A DNA stretch of 64,000 nucleotides, from assembly GCA_036426205.1 (NCBI GenBank), contig CM071567.1, positions 296,250,204 to 296,314,203 on the forward strand. The letters run 5' to 3'. A model generated the notes under the pieces. That model was given only the letters and a program-made list of their open reading frames with translations. It did no database searches and was not told the origin of the DNA. A program made the position numbers and the translations under genes. Of this stretch, positions 46,443-56,900 are shown in pieces (the stretch's first letter is position 1; the number at the start of each line of letters is the position of its first letter). Origin of the DNA: Ascaphus truei. Lineage: Eukaryota > Chordata > Amphibia > Anura > Ascaphidae.

Positions 46443-48315
46443 TCAGATAAAAGCAACTGATAAGGGGGGTGGGACTGTAGTAATGAGTAGAAGTTATTAC
46501 CTGGAAGAATCTATGAGAATTCTAGGTGATCATAATACTTATACTACCTTGACAACAGATCCTACTAAATCTTTTTCGGAAGAATTAGATATTCTTTTAA
46601 ATAAAGGTAAAAAATCCAGTATATTAAACGATAATGAATTTAATTTTTTAAATAATAAATTTCCAAAAATTCCAATTTTTTACTTTTTACCAAAAATGCG
46701 CAAAGATAAAGATAGACCGCCAGGTCGTCCGATAATTTCCGGAATTGACTCGTTAACCTCCAATTTATCTCAGTATTTAGATACTTTTTTAAAAGAATTT
46801 GTGGTTTCATTACCATCGTTTTTAAGAGATTCTACGGAGGTTATTAACCATTTTGAGAAAACAGAATGGAAGGATAGTTTCATCTGGTGCACGGTAGATG
46901 TAACCTCGCTTTATACAGTTATAGATCACCCCCAAGGCTGCAGTGCTATTAGAAGAACTTTAGAACAGTCCACTAAATTTGCACAAGATCAAACAGATTT
47001 TATTATAGAGGGCATAGAATTCATACTTAATCATAACTACTTTTCTTTTAATAATTCCTTTTATCTACAAACCAGGGGTACAGCGATGGGGACCAGGTTT
47101 GCGCCAAGTAACGCTAATATTTTTATGGGGGTCTGGGAGGAAGATTTTATCTTCAACTCAAATCCTTTTGGCGCGCACCTGGTGTCCTGGAAACGCTATA
47201 TTGATGATATTCTTATTGTATGGGACGGAACAATTGAATTATTAGAGGAATTTTTAATATATCTTAACAACAATTTAAACCTCAAATTCACTCATTTATA
47301 TTACCGTACCAGTATCTCATATCTTGATCTAGTTCTATATGTGGAGGATAAAAAGGGTTTTACTAAAACATTTTTTAAGTCTGTTGACTGTAATAATTTT
47401 ATCAGTAAAAACAGTTGTCACCATCCACAGTGGACCTCAAATATTCCATCAGGACAATTTAGAAGATTAAGGAAAAATTGTACAGATATTGAGGTTTTTG
47501 ATGAACAATCAGCCATGCTAGAAAAAAGATTTTTGGAGAAAGATTATATACCCTTGGATTTGAGTGAAGCAAAAAATCATGTACGGGAAATTGACAGAAA
47601 TCTTCTTTTAAAGTCAAACTCTAAAAAAGTGATGGAATCTAATTTTATTCCTTTTATCACTCAATTTAATAGCGATCATTTTAAAATCAATAACATTTTA
47701 AACAAGCAGTGGCACATTTTAAAAAGTGATCAATATTTAAAAGACTTTTTACCTGACCGTGCGCAAGTTATCTATACTAAAGCATGAAATATTAAAGATA
47801 GACTTGCTCCTAGTTTATTGAAACCATTACTCCCTAGTGACACATGGTTAGGTCAAAAACCTAAGGTTTTTTTTAAGTGTACCGGCTGTAAAGCCTGTAA
47901 ATTTTGTTTAACCAAAACAGATTGCTTTATGTCCCAAGTAACCAAAGAGGTATTTAAAATCAATAAATTTATAAATTGTAAAAGTACCTCTGTTATTTAT
48001 TTATTACAATGCCCGTGTGGTCTACAATATGTGGGCTGCACTATCAGACCTCTCCGGGTTAGAATTCTGGAACATATTAGGAACATTATAAATGGCCTGG
48101 AGAACCATAGTGTTCCATTACATTTTAAACTGTTCCATGCGTCTAATCCGGAGGGTCTGAGTTTTATAGGCATAGATCAGGTAACTTTAAATTGGAGGGG
48201 AGGCAATCGTATCCGGGAAGTCTCCCAAAAAGAGACTTTTTGGATACATAAATTATGTACACTTAAACCTTTAGGTTTAAATATTGACATAGATTTAGCT
48301 TCTTTTTTGAATTAA
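46443..48315 (+). pseudogene. Penelope RT with GIY-YIG endonuclease, one premature stop
   Basis: The protein would copy element RNA at a nick made by its own endonuclease. RT blocks in order: ATDKGGGTVV, IPIFYFLPKMRKDKDRPPGR then PIISGIDSL, CTVDVTSLYT (catalytic aspartate), YLQTRGTAMGTRFAPS, and RYIDDILIVW with the paired aspartates (47197-47208). The linker CTGCKACKFC is cysteine-rich as in other PLEs. The endonuclease has VIYLLQCPCGLQYVG, R..R..EH, FWIHKL and TLKPLGLNID. The frame is open from the chimeric LTR junction to a TGA at 47785-47787, and the same frame continues to 48315. That single TGA stands where CGA (arginine) is likely, a CpG transition. About 150-200 N-terminal residues are missing. 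The best preserved coding sequence among the PLEs here. Confidence 0.88.
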
Positions 48316-48889
48316 ATATTATTAATGAGTGTTTTTGAACTAATTCATATTAATTAATATTTACAGTGTCTTTTTGAATTAATATTTATATTATCTCTTT
48401 GATATATTTATAGTGCATTTAGGATTGTTTTTCCTCTTTTAGAAGGTCTGTTTCTTATTATATGATTATAATATATCTAATTTAATATGTGTATATATAT
48501 ATATATGATATGTTTTTATTTATAGCATCTATATTTATGGTTTTTTAATATAGTATGCCTTCTATGTATTTGCACTGATTTTCTTCTTGTTTCCATCTAG
48601 ATCCATTATGAGGTTCATAATGTTATATTTCTGCGTCGTGTGTTTCTCATTGTATTTTTAGTTATATAAACTTATGAGTAATGCCTTTTTTATTATATAA
48701 TTTATTATGTATTCCGCATTTTTAGAATATTGAATGTTCCGTTTTTGTCTTATGTATTTAGTATGTTAGTAGGGCTGCTAGTGGAGATGCATTGAGCCTA
48801 TTAGATTTGGGTTTGGGCTGTGATGCTTTTGATGCCTCCCCTTTTTGGGACTATTTAAGGATGAGCCACTGCCATGTATCCCTACACCC

Positions 48890-48917
48890 CTGAAGAAGTC
48901 CATACCTTGGATGAAAC
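48890..48917 (+). ncRNA. hammerhead ribozyme-like core, near consensus
   Basis: CTGAAGA, stem II GTCC with loop ATACCTT and GGAT (one G-U pair), then GAAAC. A further pairing GCGTA with TATGC (48918-48936) could be the third stem. It is 575 bases downstream of the PLE stop codon, on the coding strand, where Penelope terminal repeats carry their ribozyme. Confidence 0.6.
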
Positions 48918-49465
48918 GCGTAGGGTTCTATATGCGCTAGGACCTTGTGTTAGCAATCAGTGCTTGTGACGGACTCTTTGCTGTGCTGCCAGCTACCTTA
49001 CCCCAGCGCTCCTGTGTTTGTATATCTTCCGCTGTGCTGATCTTCACAGAGCCAGAGGGTCCTCCCCTTGCTGTTGGAGAGTGAGAGAACTGGTTTGTGA
49101 CATCAGACGCCGATCGAATGCGGAAGTGGAGAGCGAGGAACAGCTGTTTGGAGTCCTGCACACAGCGTCTGAACCCAGAGTGGTTAAGTTGCTTTAATTT
49201 ACCTTGGAGCATGTGAGTGTGTTGGAGCCTCCCTGCTCGCTTATATGTTATAATTAATTTGTGTTGCACTATTTCTCTTTCTTTTTTCTTTACATATGCT
49301 GCCCATTTGAGATTCTTTGTGTTATTTCCACCTTGGAGAGGAAGTTCTTTGCGCTTTGTGTCCTCCCCCCAGAAGTTTCTTTGAGAGATTGTGAAATCTC
49401 TCACACCAGCTGCATCTCCTCTTGGTGATATTGATTTGTTTTTATTTATATATATGTGTATTTAA

Positions 49466-49987
49466 GGTTTGCGCTCACTTTCCTTGCACCATACCTGTGC
49501 TCACCTGGGTTGTATCAGCCACACCTATCCAGAGAGGCTCCCTGCAGTCCTCCTGACCCGCCCCCATCCCTAATTGGTCAGCCCAGCCTTATCTAGCATC
49601 TCTGAGCCCTCACTCATCGCTCGACATAGTCTCTGTATGGAAGTGTTTGGTGTTCTCTTGGTTACTACAGGTTTTGACACGGCTCGTACGACTACTCCCT
49701 TTGGCTCTCGACTTTGGCTCTCCTTGGACTACGTATACTCTGGCATCCCACGATCATGGCTTGGACTTCAACCTTCCTCATCTCTCTTCTCCCTGACCTC
49801 GGCAAGGCAATCACTATTCTACTCCTATATCCGGTACCAGCAAGTATTGTCTACGTTACTTACATCTGGCCTGGCAACGCTTAATACCACACTCCAGACA
49901 CGCTTCCATTGCTGCGGGTGCGTGTGTTCCTACCTCCCCCTTCAGCACAGGGGACGGGTCTGGTCTGCGGGCAGCACCGGCGTAACA
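49466..49987 (+). repeat. 3' LTR of copy B, second part
   Basis: It resembles the second half of the copy C LTRs: GCTCGACATAGTCTCTG at 49619, the ACCAGCAAGTATTG block, CACACTCCAGACACGC and the end GGCAGCACCGGCGTAACA. TTATCTAG (49588) is about 31 bases upstream of GCTCGACATAG. This joins the LTR on the other side of the PLE. Confidence 0.72.
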
Positions 49988-50028
49988 CTACTGGCCTCAA
50001 CTCTATAAGTCCTGATAGGGACAGGCAG

Positions 50029-50690
50029 TGTTGGGGTTAAACTCCTGCGCAGGGCCTAGCCTGCAGTTGCGGCCTGGATGGGTACAATGTTGCCTTATCC
50101 AGGGGCTGGCCTAAACTGACAGTTAGAGTGTCATACCTGGGGAGGGTACTGACTGGGTCACATGTATATGGTGTGATGCCTGTCAGTACTAGACCTGCCC
50201 TGTTATGAGGTGGGGTTACAATCCCTTCTCCTGGGTATAGAAGCTGACACTCCACCAAATTGAGGTGGTTGATTATGGGACAGTGGGATACCCTTTCTCC
50301 TACCAGAGTGTCAAGGAGAATGGTAGGGGCTCTTGGGGCCGCAAGCCCCTTGGGATGTGCTCCAGGGCTGGAGGACGATCATGCTGTTATGCAATAAAGC
50401 TGCCGTTGGATCAACTATGGTATGTGTTTATTGGAATTGAGTATTGCCTGTGGGGACCACCCTACATCCAGCAGGATCCTCATGGGATGGAGGTGCTGCA
50501 CAGTAAAGAGATGGAGAAACCCTACCCAGTTACTGCTCAGAAACTACAACTGTGGAGACCTCCTGAACCAGCAGGTGAACTACAGCACCGGGGACAATAC
50601 CCAATTGCCAGATCTTCCGTAGCAGGGGGGAATAGGTGCTACAAAAGGATTTACAAAACCCTCCTGGGATGACCCATAGTGACCATTACA
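50029..50690 (+). mobile_element. LTR-like segment, possibly a solo LTR
   Basis: It starts TGTTGGGG, contains AATAAA at 50393-50398 and interrupts the Penelope RT sequence between the G.NSI and DSFLQPL blocks. The right end is near CATTACA at 50690. No target duplication could be matched, so the class is uncertain. Confidence 0.4.
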
Positions 50691-50770
50691 GATTCGTTGT
50701 TTCAGCCTCTGTCGTTTCTCCTGGACTTGCAAACTTTAGTTGTAAGTACTAAATCAGATATTAATATAGC

Positions 50771-51100
50771 AATACTACATTCCCCTGTCCCTTTTAAAAA
50801 TATATATTTTAATAAGTAAAGTATGTGACAATGTATAATTCTAGGTTTTTACCTAAGCTGGCAATCGTTTGGTGCTACTGTTATAAATCTGTAAAAATCC
50901 TTATTGTGTGCCTAAATTTATGGTTGCTTTTCAGTTTCAATCAATCTATTGTTACAGATTACAGTTCAAACTGCTGGGAACATTGGCAACACATTATCAC
51001 AAATAAGTGTTGCAAAGACCTTGCACTGGTAAGGAGGTGGGCTAAAACCTGCTATAGAAATCAAACATGCTTTAACATGCATTCAAAATGGCATTAAGAG

Positions 51101-51183
<83 letters not shown>

Positions 51184-51809
51184 CAGTCTAATACTATAGA
51201 ACTTATTCATTTTTTTTTTAAAACATATACAGTAAGATTTCACATATTTAGCTGCATGAAAAATACTACTGATTTTCTTAACAAGCTGGGGCTTTTATGT
51301 GACATTAGAAAGGGGAACATCTTGTGTAGCCTACGCTCCTCAATCCCACATATAGATAGGATTTTTTTTTTGGCAAATGCTTACATTTATGTCTTTTAAA
51401 TGTATTTTGGTTCTTTGCTTTTAATAATTTCGGCTATTTTTGTGTGTAGATTTTTAATGATGGGAACTTTTGATGGTGTTTTCAATTGTTTATTACAGTT
51501 ACTTTTTTGTTGTTTGCTTTTGAATAATGGTGTTTATTTGGAGTTTTCTTTTGAGTTTTCTTTTATTAATTGATGGTTTTTTTTGTGTTTGGATTTTTAA
51601 TTCTGGTACTTATCTGGTATTTGCTTTATTGATTGCTGGTAATTTTGTTGTGTTTACTTGTTATTGTTGTTTATTTGGTGATTGTTTTGATTCAATTGGA
51701 TATTGTAGGTGTTTTTTTTTTTTTTTAGGTTGACCATTGGCTGTGATAGTGGTAAAACATGCCCATATTATATTGCCATGATGTACCACTTTGCCAATTA
51801 ATTGGTTTA
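50771..51809. other. AT-rich spacer with a hairpin microsatellite
   Basis: Short frames (50825-51097, 51527-51733) show no recognisable family. AAAACATGCCCATATTATAT at 51756 recurs on the other side of Ty3 copy C at 58104, see the palindrome there. Confidence 0.5.
51102..51183. repeat. (TTA)n followed by (AAT)n, perfect inverted microsatellite
   Basis: About 33 bases of TTA repeats run directly into about 48 bases of AATAAT repeats, so the tract can fold on itself over 30 bases. Confidence 0.9.
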
Positions 51810-52986
51810 TGTGAGGATTCGGGGGTCACGGCAGTCGCAGCGTGACCCCCCCTTACGTCCTACGGCTCCTGCTGCCGTGGGACGTCCTCGCCGCCAGTCC
51901 CACCAGGTTCCCATGGATCTGGGGCTTCCCCGTCATCCCCGACGGGCCACCGCTGCCCCGTAGGCACCCCGCACCCAGACAGCTGCGATTTGTCCTGGGC
52001 GCGTGCTCTCCGACATTACAGAGAGCGCGTGCCAGGCGAAGATAATTTATTCACTGCACTTGCAGTGAAACCACGCCCCCAACTTTCACACACGCTGCTA
52101 CTCAACCCTAAAGCTCCCCATCTGGCTGCCTGTCATAGGAACCAATCCATCACAGCTCCTCGTGTTCCTCCAGGACTGCCCCCGCTCCCCATTGGTCAGC
52201 CACAGTATACTGTCGCGGCCGAGTTTATTCGAGCATTTGCCCGGTCTCGGCCGCGACAGTAACCTGGCGCGAGCCGGGATGTCCCGGGCACGCGCCGAAG
52301 CCTCGGAGGAGAGGCCCGCCGATCGGGGCTTCCCCCTCTCCTCTCCGGGTCCGCCGGGTCCCCCGGAACCCCCTGCCGCCGTCCCCCACATCGCGGGACA
52401 CCAGGGCTCCCTCGGGGAGCCCTGGACGCGCATGCAGGGGGCGCAGGCACCCGATGACGCGTGACCGCGCATCGGTGACGCGCGGCACGCCGAGGGGATG
52501 CTACTAGCAAGCCGGGAAATCTCCCGGCTTGCGGAACTGGCCGCACTCTAATAAAGTGTGCCGCCAGTGTATAGTACCTATCTTACCTCTCCCATATTGC
52601 TCGACATAGTCTCTGCTTTCAGACGTCTACTGTATTCTGGCTCTCCCTTTGCTCTTCATTTATTCAGGTTGCGACTCAGTTTGGCAGACGTTCCTCTCTG
52701 GCTCTGGCCCCCGGCTCTCACTTGAACTTGCAGCTTCTCTCATCCCTCGACCACAGCTTGGACCTCGACCTCCCGGATCTCTCTTTCCCTGACCATGGCT
52801 TACGGCAACGACTCTGTCTCTTCTGTACCGGTACCGGCAAGTATTGCTACACCTATTCCCACCTGGCCTGGCAACGCCAAAACACCACACTCCGGACACG
52901 TTCCTTCTGCTGTGGGTGCGTGCACATATACATCCCCACCTCAGTATAAGGGACGAGTCTGGTCTGCAGGCAGCACCGGCGTAACA
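51810..52986 (+). repeat. 5' LTR of copy C, 1177 bp, with MITE inside
   Basis: TGTGAGGATTCGG to GGCGTAACA. Without the MITE at 52210-52569 its length is 817 bases, close to the 803 of the 3' LTR. The MITE splits the TATA box. Confidence 0.9.
52210..52569. mobile_element. GC-rich MITE with TA target, 360 bp
   Basis: The corresponding position in the 3' LTR reads CACAGTATATAGTACC; here the insertion stands between CACAGTA-TA and TA-TAGTACC, so TA is duplicated. The ends are CTGTCGCGGCCGAGTTTATT and, on the other strand, CACTGGCGGCACACTTTATT, imperfect inverted termini. A hairpin (CTGTCGCGGCCGAG with CTCGGCCGCGACAG) occupies the left 50 bases. The inside is GC-rich and open frames there are chance. 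The same family occurs at 60779-61175. A TA target suggests a Tc1/mariner-like or similar transposase, not proved. Confidence 0.78.
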
Positions 52987-52997
52987 TTATGTCGAGC
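52599..52997 (+). promoter_or_regulatory. predicted self-priming pair: transcript start and site after the LTR
   Basis: GCTCGACATA at 52599-52608 is the predicted first part of the transcript. TATGTCGAGC at 52988-52997, beginning one base after the LTR end at 52986, is its exact 10-nt complement. No tRNA-type primer site (TGG start) is present, and gag ATG is already at 52989. Such a complement is the mark of self-primed retrotransposons of the Tf1/sushi group. Confidence 0.65.
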
Positions 52998-53929
52998 CCA
53001 CAAGACGCAGACCAGACTGACATGGCCTCCATGATGACGGCCATGTATCTACAAGTCCAGGCCCTCACAGATCAAATGGCTCTCCTCACTCAACAGGTAC
53101 AGGACCTTTCATTTCAGGCACCACCTGTGACCGCACTGCCGCTGTCGGCAGAACCAGTTATCGCTGCGACTTCAGGCCCGAAGATCCGGCACCTAAACCG
53201 TATGCGGGGGATCCGCACGCCTGTCATGGTTTTCTCAATCAATGCGAGATCCAGTTTGAGATGGCCCCGCAGCAGTATTCCACTGGTCGTAAGAAAGTGG
53301 CATATGTGTACAGTCTACTAACAGGGAATGCGCTGGCATGGGCCTCCCCGATTTGGGAACTACGTCCCGAAATCACCCGCGATTACGCGGTCTTTAGACG
53401 AGACTTTCGACAGGTCTTCGATACCCCCGCACGCCAAGAAACTGCCTCTGACTCTTTGCTTGAGCTTTCTCAGGGATGTCGTTCTGTGGCCCAGTACGCC
53501 TTGAAGTTCAGGACCATAGCAGCTGAGACATGATGGGACCAGGAGGCTTTAGTCTCAGTCTTCTGGCAGGGCTTAACGGATTCTGTGAAGGACGAGCTCG
53601 CCTCACAACCCAGGCCAGGGCTTTTGGAGGAACTCATCTCCCAAGCCAATCGAGTGGATCAGCGCCTTCAGGTACGCCGCGCCCAGCGCCAGTATCCCCG
53701 ATTTATGCCCTTCCGTGCTCCTTTTCCCAGATTCTCTTCAACCACAGGACCTGCCGTCTCCCCGCTGTTGGCTCTGGAGGCTCCAGAGCCGATGCAAATC
53801 GGAGTCCAACATCCCCGGGCACCGATACGACAATTTCGCCAAGCCGATGGGTTATGTTACTGCTGCGGATCTTCCGAGCATCTGGTCCGTAAATGCCCAC
53901 TGTGTCCGGAAAACGACCAAGCCCAGTGA
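52989..53929 (+). pseudogene. gag: Ty3 gag (copy C)
   Basis: The ATG at 52989 opens MSSPQDADQTDMAS, with a coiled-coil-like MTAMYLQVQALTDQMALLTQ stretch at residues 17-36. A frameshift near 53230-53265 moves to the frame with KVAYVYSLLTGNALAWASPIWE and FRQVFDTPA, the capsid. A TGA at 53531 interrupts it where GGA is likely. The zinc knuckle CYCCGSSEHLVRKC (C-x2-C-x4-H-x4-C) is encoded at about 53858-53899, followed by the end at 53929. Gag would package element RNA in cytoplasmic particles. The start is only two bases after the LTR, which is consistent with the self-priming layout. Confidence 0.82.
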
Positions 53930-56900
53930 GTACGAAGGGGATCTCCCTGGGTGCCAACTACCCTTGTCCCCTTCCCAAAAGTGAACTTCCCAAGAAGTTG
54001 ACCATTCCTGTCTCCCTCTCTGGTCCTACCTTCCGCACTTCTACAGCTGCATTTATCGATTCCCGGCGCAGGAGGAAATTTCGTTGACCAGACCTTCTCT
54101 GAACAGAACCAGATCCCACTCATTAGAAAGAAATCTACTTGCCTTGGTAGGGATTGACGGCCGTCCACTCACCCCAGCTTACATCTCCTTGGAGACCTGC
54201 CCTCTCACTCTTTCTTCTTCTTCCCACAAGGAGACCCTGCCCTTGGATGTTATCCATGCTCCTGGAACACCGGTCACCCTTGGTTTACCTTGGTTGCAGC
54301 AGCACAATCCACATATCAATTGGACCTCTCGAGATCCCATAGACTGGAGGTCAAGGTCAGAGGAGTCATCCCACCAGCTGTACCTTCGCCTCAACTGCTG
54401 GCTAAAACATCCAATCCCAAGGGAGACTTACCGCCTCGTACGCTGATTTTTTGGATGTATTCAGCAAGACTCAATCCGAGCTATAACCCCCTCACAGATC
54501 ATATGATTGTCCAATTGACTTGGTACCTAGATACACTTTGCCCAAATCCAAATACTACCTCCTTTCTCTGCCGGAGACGGAAGCCATGGACGAATATATT
54601 CGCGAGTACTTGAAGCGGGGCTTCATACGGCATTCCACTTCACCCGCGGGGGCTGGATTCTTCTTCGTTAAGAAGAAGGACGGTACTCTCAGACTGTGTA
54701 TTGACTACAGGGGAGTGAACCGCATCACGGTGAAGAACCGTTATCCACTCCCACTCATCTCTGGACTCTTCGACAGACTTCAAGGTGCTAACCTGTTTAC
54801 CAAGCTAGACCTCCCCGGGGCATATAATCTCATTCGCATCCGGAAAGGTGATGAATGGAAGACTGCCTTCAACACCCGTAGTGGCCTATACGAATATCTC
54901 GTGATGCCCTTCGGCCTATGCAACGCTCCGGCGGTCTTCCAGGACTTTATCAATGACATTTTTCGTGATGTCCTTAACCTTTTTGTTATTGTTTATCTGG
55001 ACGATATTCTCATTTTTTCTAAGAATCTACAGGATCATATCTCCCATACGAAGTTTGTACTCTCCCGCCTCCGAGAGAACCGCTTGTTTGCCAAGATGGA
55101 GAAGTGTCTTTTTCACCAGTCTTCCACCTCTTTTCTTGGGTATATTATTTCCAACAAGGGATTTGCCATGGACCCAGAGAAACTTAAAGCCGTAGTGGAC
55201 TGGCCACAACCCGATTCCCTCAAATCCGTTCAGCGGTTTCTAGGTTTTTCCAACTATTACCGGAAATGTATTCACAATTTTTCCACCATCATCGCTCCAA
55301 TCACAGCACTGACCCAAAAAGGAGCCGATCCTTCGGCCTGGCCACCTAAGGCAATCACGGCTTTCAAAACTTTGAAACAAGCGTTTGTCTCTGCTCCCAT
55401 CCTCAGACACCCGGACACCAATTTTCCTTTTATCCTGGAGGTAGACGCCTCGGACAGCGGGGTCGGCGCAGTCCTATCCAAGAGATTTTCTACCCAAGAG
55501 AGACTCCACCCTTGAGGGTTTTTCTCTAAGAAGTTTTCTCCAGCTGAGAGGAACTATGATGTGGGCAATAGGGAACTTTTGGCTGTCAAATTGGCCCTGC
55601 AGGAATGGAGGCATCTTCTGGAGGGGTCTAAAGAGCCGTTCACGATTCTCACAGACCATAAAAATCATTTTTATATCGAGAGCACCCGCCGCTTGGGCTC
55701 CCGCCAAGCCGGCTGGTCATTATTTTTCTCTAGGTTTAATTTGATCTTGTCCTACATTCCCAGCACCAAGAACGTCAAGGCGGATGCCCTCTCCAGACAG
55801 TATTCTTCTGAAGAGAGACCGGAGAAAACTACCGAGTCCATCCTTCCCAAGCAAAAGATCCTTGCGGTCACTGCTTTCAAGAATCTGGAAAAGATTATCA
55901 AGTCTCAAGAACACATTCCTAGTGATCTCAAAGCTCCAAATTTATTCCTGAGATTCTGGATTGGGGGCACGCTTCCCGTTCAGCAGGACATCCAGGATTC
56001 AAAAAAACTCTGGACCTCATACTGTACGTCGCACCTTCTGGTGGCCCAATATGGACAAAACCAAAACGCAATAAGATACCTCGTCAAAAACCCCATGGTC
56101 TTCTTATGCCTTTACCCATTCCGGAGCGCCCCTGGTCCCACATATCAAAGGACTTTATTGTCGAATTGCCTAGGTCGAATGGCATGAACACCATTCTAGT
56201 AGTGGTGGACCATTTTTCCAAGATGGCACATTTCGTTCCTCTCAAAGGTTTACCCTTCTCACCTCGCCCTAGCTGATATTTTCTCCAGAAATTTTTTACG
56301 GATCCATGGCATTCCAACATCTATCGTTTCGGACAGAGGTTCTCAATTCGTTTCCAGATTCTGGAGGACCTTCACCAGAAGTCTGGGCATTTCTTCTTTT
56401 TCTTCAGGATATCACGCTCAATCTAATGGGCAGACTGAGAGGGTTAATCAATCTCTCAAGAAGTACTTCAGGTGTTTCGTCTCTGATTCGCAGGACGACT
56501 GGTCGGAAATACTTCCCTGGGCTGAGTATGCCTTTAATTCCTCCAGGAATTAATCCACTTGTGAGACGCCGTTCTTTACTAATTATGGATTCGCCTGCCC
56601 ATTTCCAATATCTCCTCTGGAGTACCAGCCGTGGATGAATGCATCACACTATTACAGGACTCTTGGTCCAGGATACAATCGGCGCTTCAAAAGTCCTCCC
56701 AGACTTCGAAACTCCAGGCTGACCGTCGTCACCGGCCTGCACCCAGTTACAAGCCAGGGGATAAGGTTTGGTTGTCTACAAGAAATATCCACCTCAAAAC
56801 CCCGTCCCCTAAATTGGCACCTAGGTTTCTCGGCCCATTTCCTATCATGGAGCAGGTAAACCCGGTGGCCTTATGTCTTCAATTACCTCTAAGCATGAGA

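Larger units (their letters stand above)
46443..49465 (+). mobile_element. Penelope-like element inside the copy B 3' LTR
   Basis: It is 5'-truncated: the coding sequence starts in the first RT block. After the RT/GIY-YIG gene come an AT-rich 3' region, a near-consensus hammerhead core (48890-48917) and a GC-richer tail to about 49465. LTR sequence lies on both sides, so it is the younger of the two. The exact junctions and a target duplication could not be fixed. Confidence 0.7.
44287..49987 (+). mobile_element. Ty3/gypsy chromovirus, copy B, internally deleted, 3' LTR split by a PLE
   Basis: It is bounded by CTACT on both sides (44282-44286 and 49988-49992), a 5-bp duplication as made by Ty3 integrases. 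The 5' LTR start TGTTAGGAATC at 44287 recurs at 46119 as the 3' LTR start, and the right end GGCGTAACA at 49987 equals the end of the copy C 5' LTR. The 5' LTR passes at about 44570 directly into the end of RNase H, so the rest of the LTR, gag, protease, RT and most of RNase H are deleted. A Penelope element (about 46443-49465) sits inside the 3' LTR. Confidence 0.8.
43875..50770 (+). mobile_element. Penelope-like element split by Ty3 copy B and a further LTR-like segment
   Basis: The RT N-terminal part is at 43875-44286 (TKDHRMVLQNLQEDETIII, DDKGG, VMDLPEYI..., then the P.IYK-like segment), the next piece STGLNSIS at about 49985-50028, and a third DSLFQPLSFLLDLQTL near 50690-50740. These are consecutive blocks of one PLE RT: N-terminal, G.NSI, DSFLQPL. 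The gaps are filled by Ty3 copy B (44287-49987) and by an LTR-like segment (50029-50690). The frame carries stops throughout. Coordinates include the insertions. Confidence 0.6.

Noticed and set aside
52098..52546. GC-rich open frames of 87-124 codons
   Set aside because: They lie in a MITE inside an LTR and overlap on both strands. High GC removes stops.
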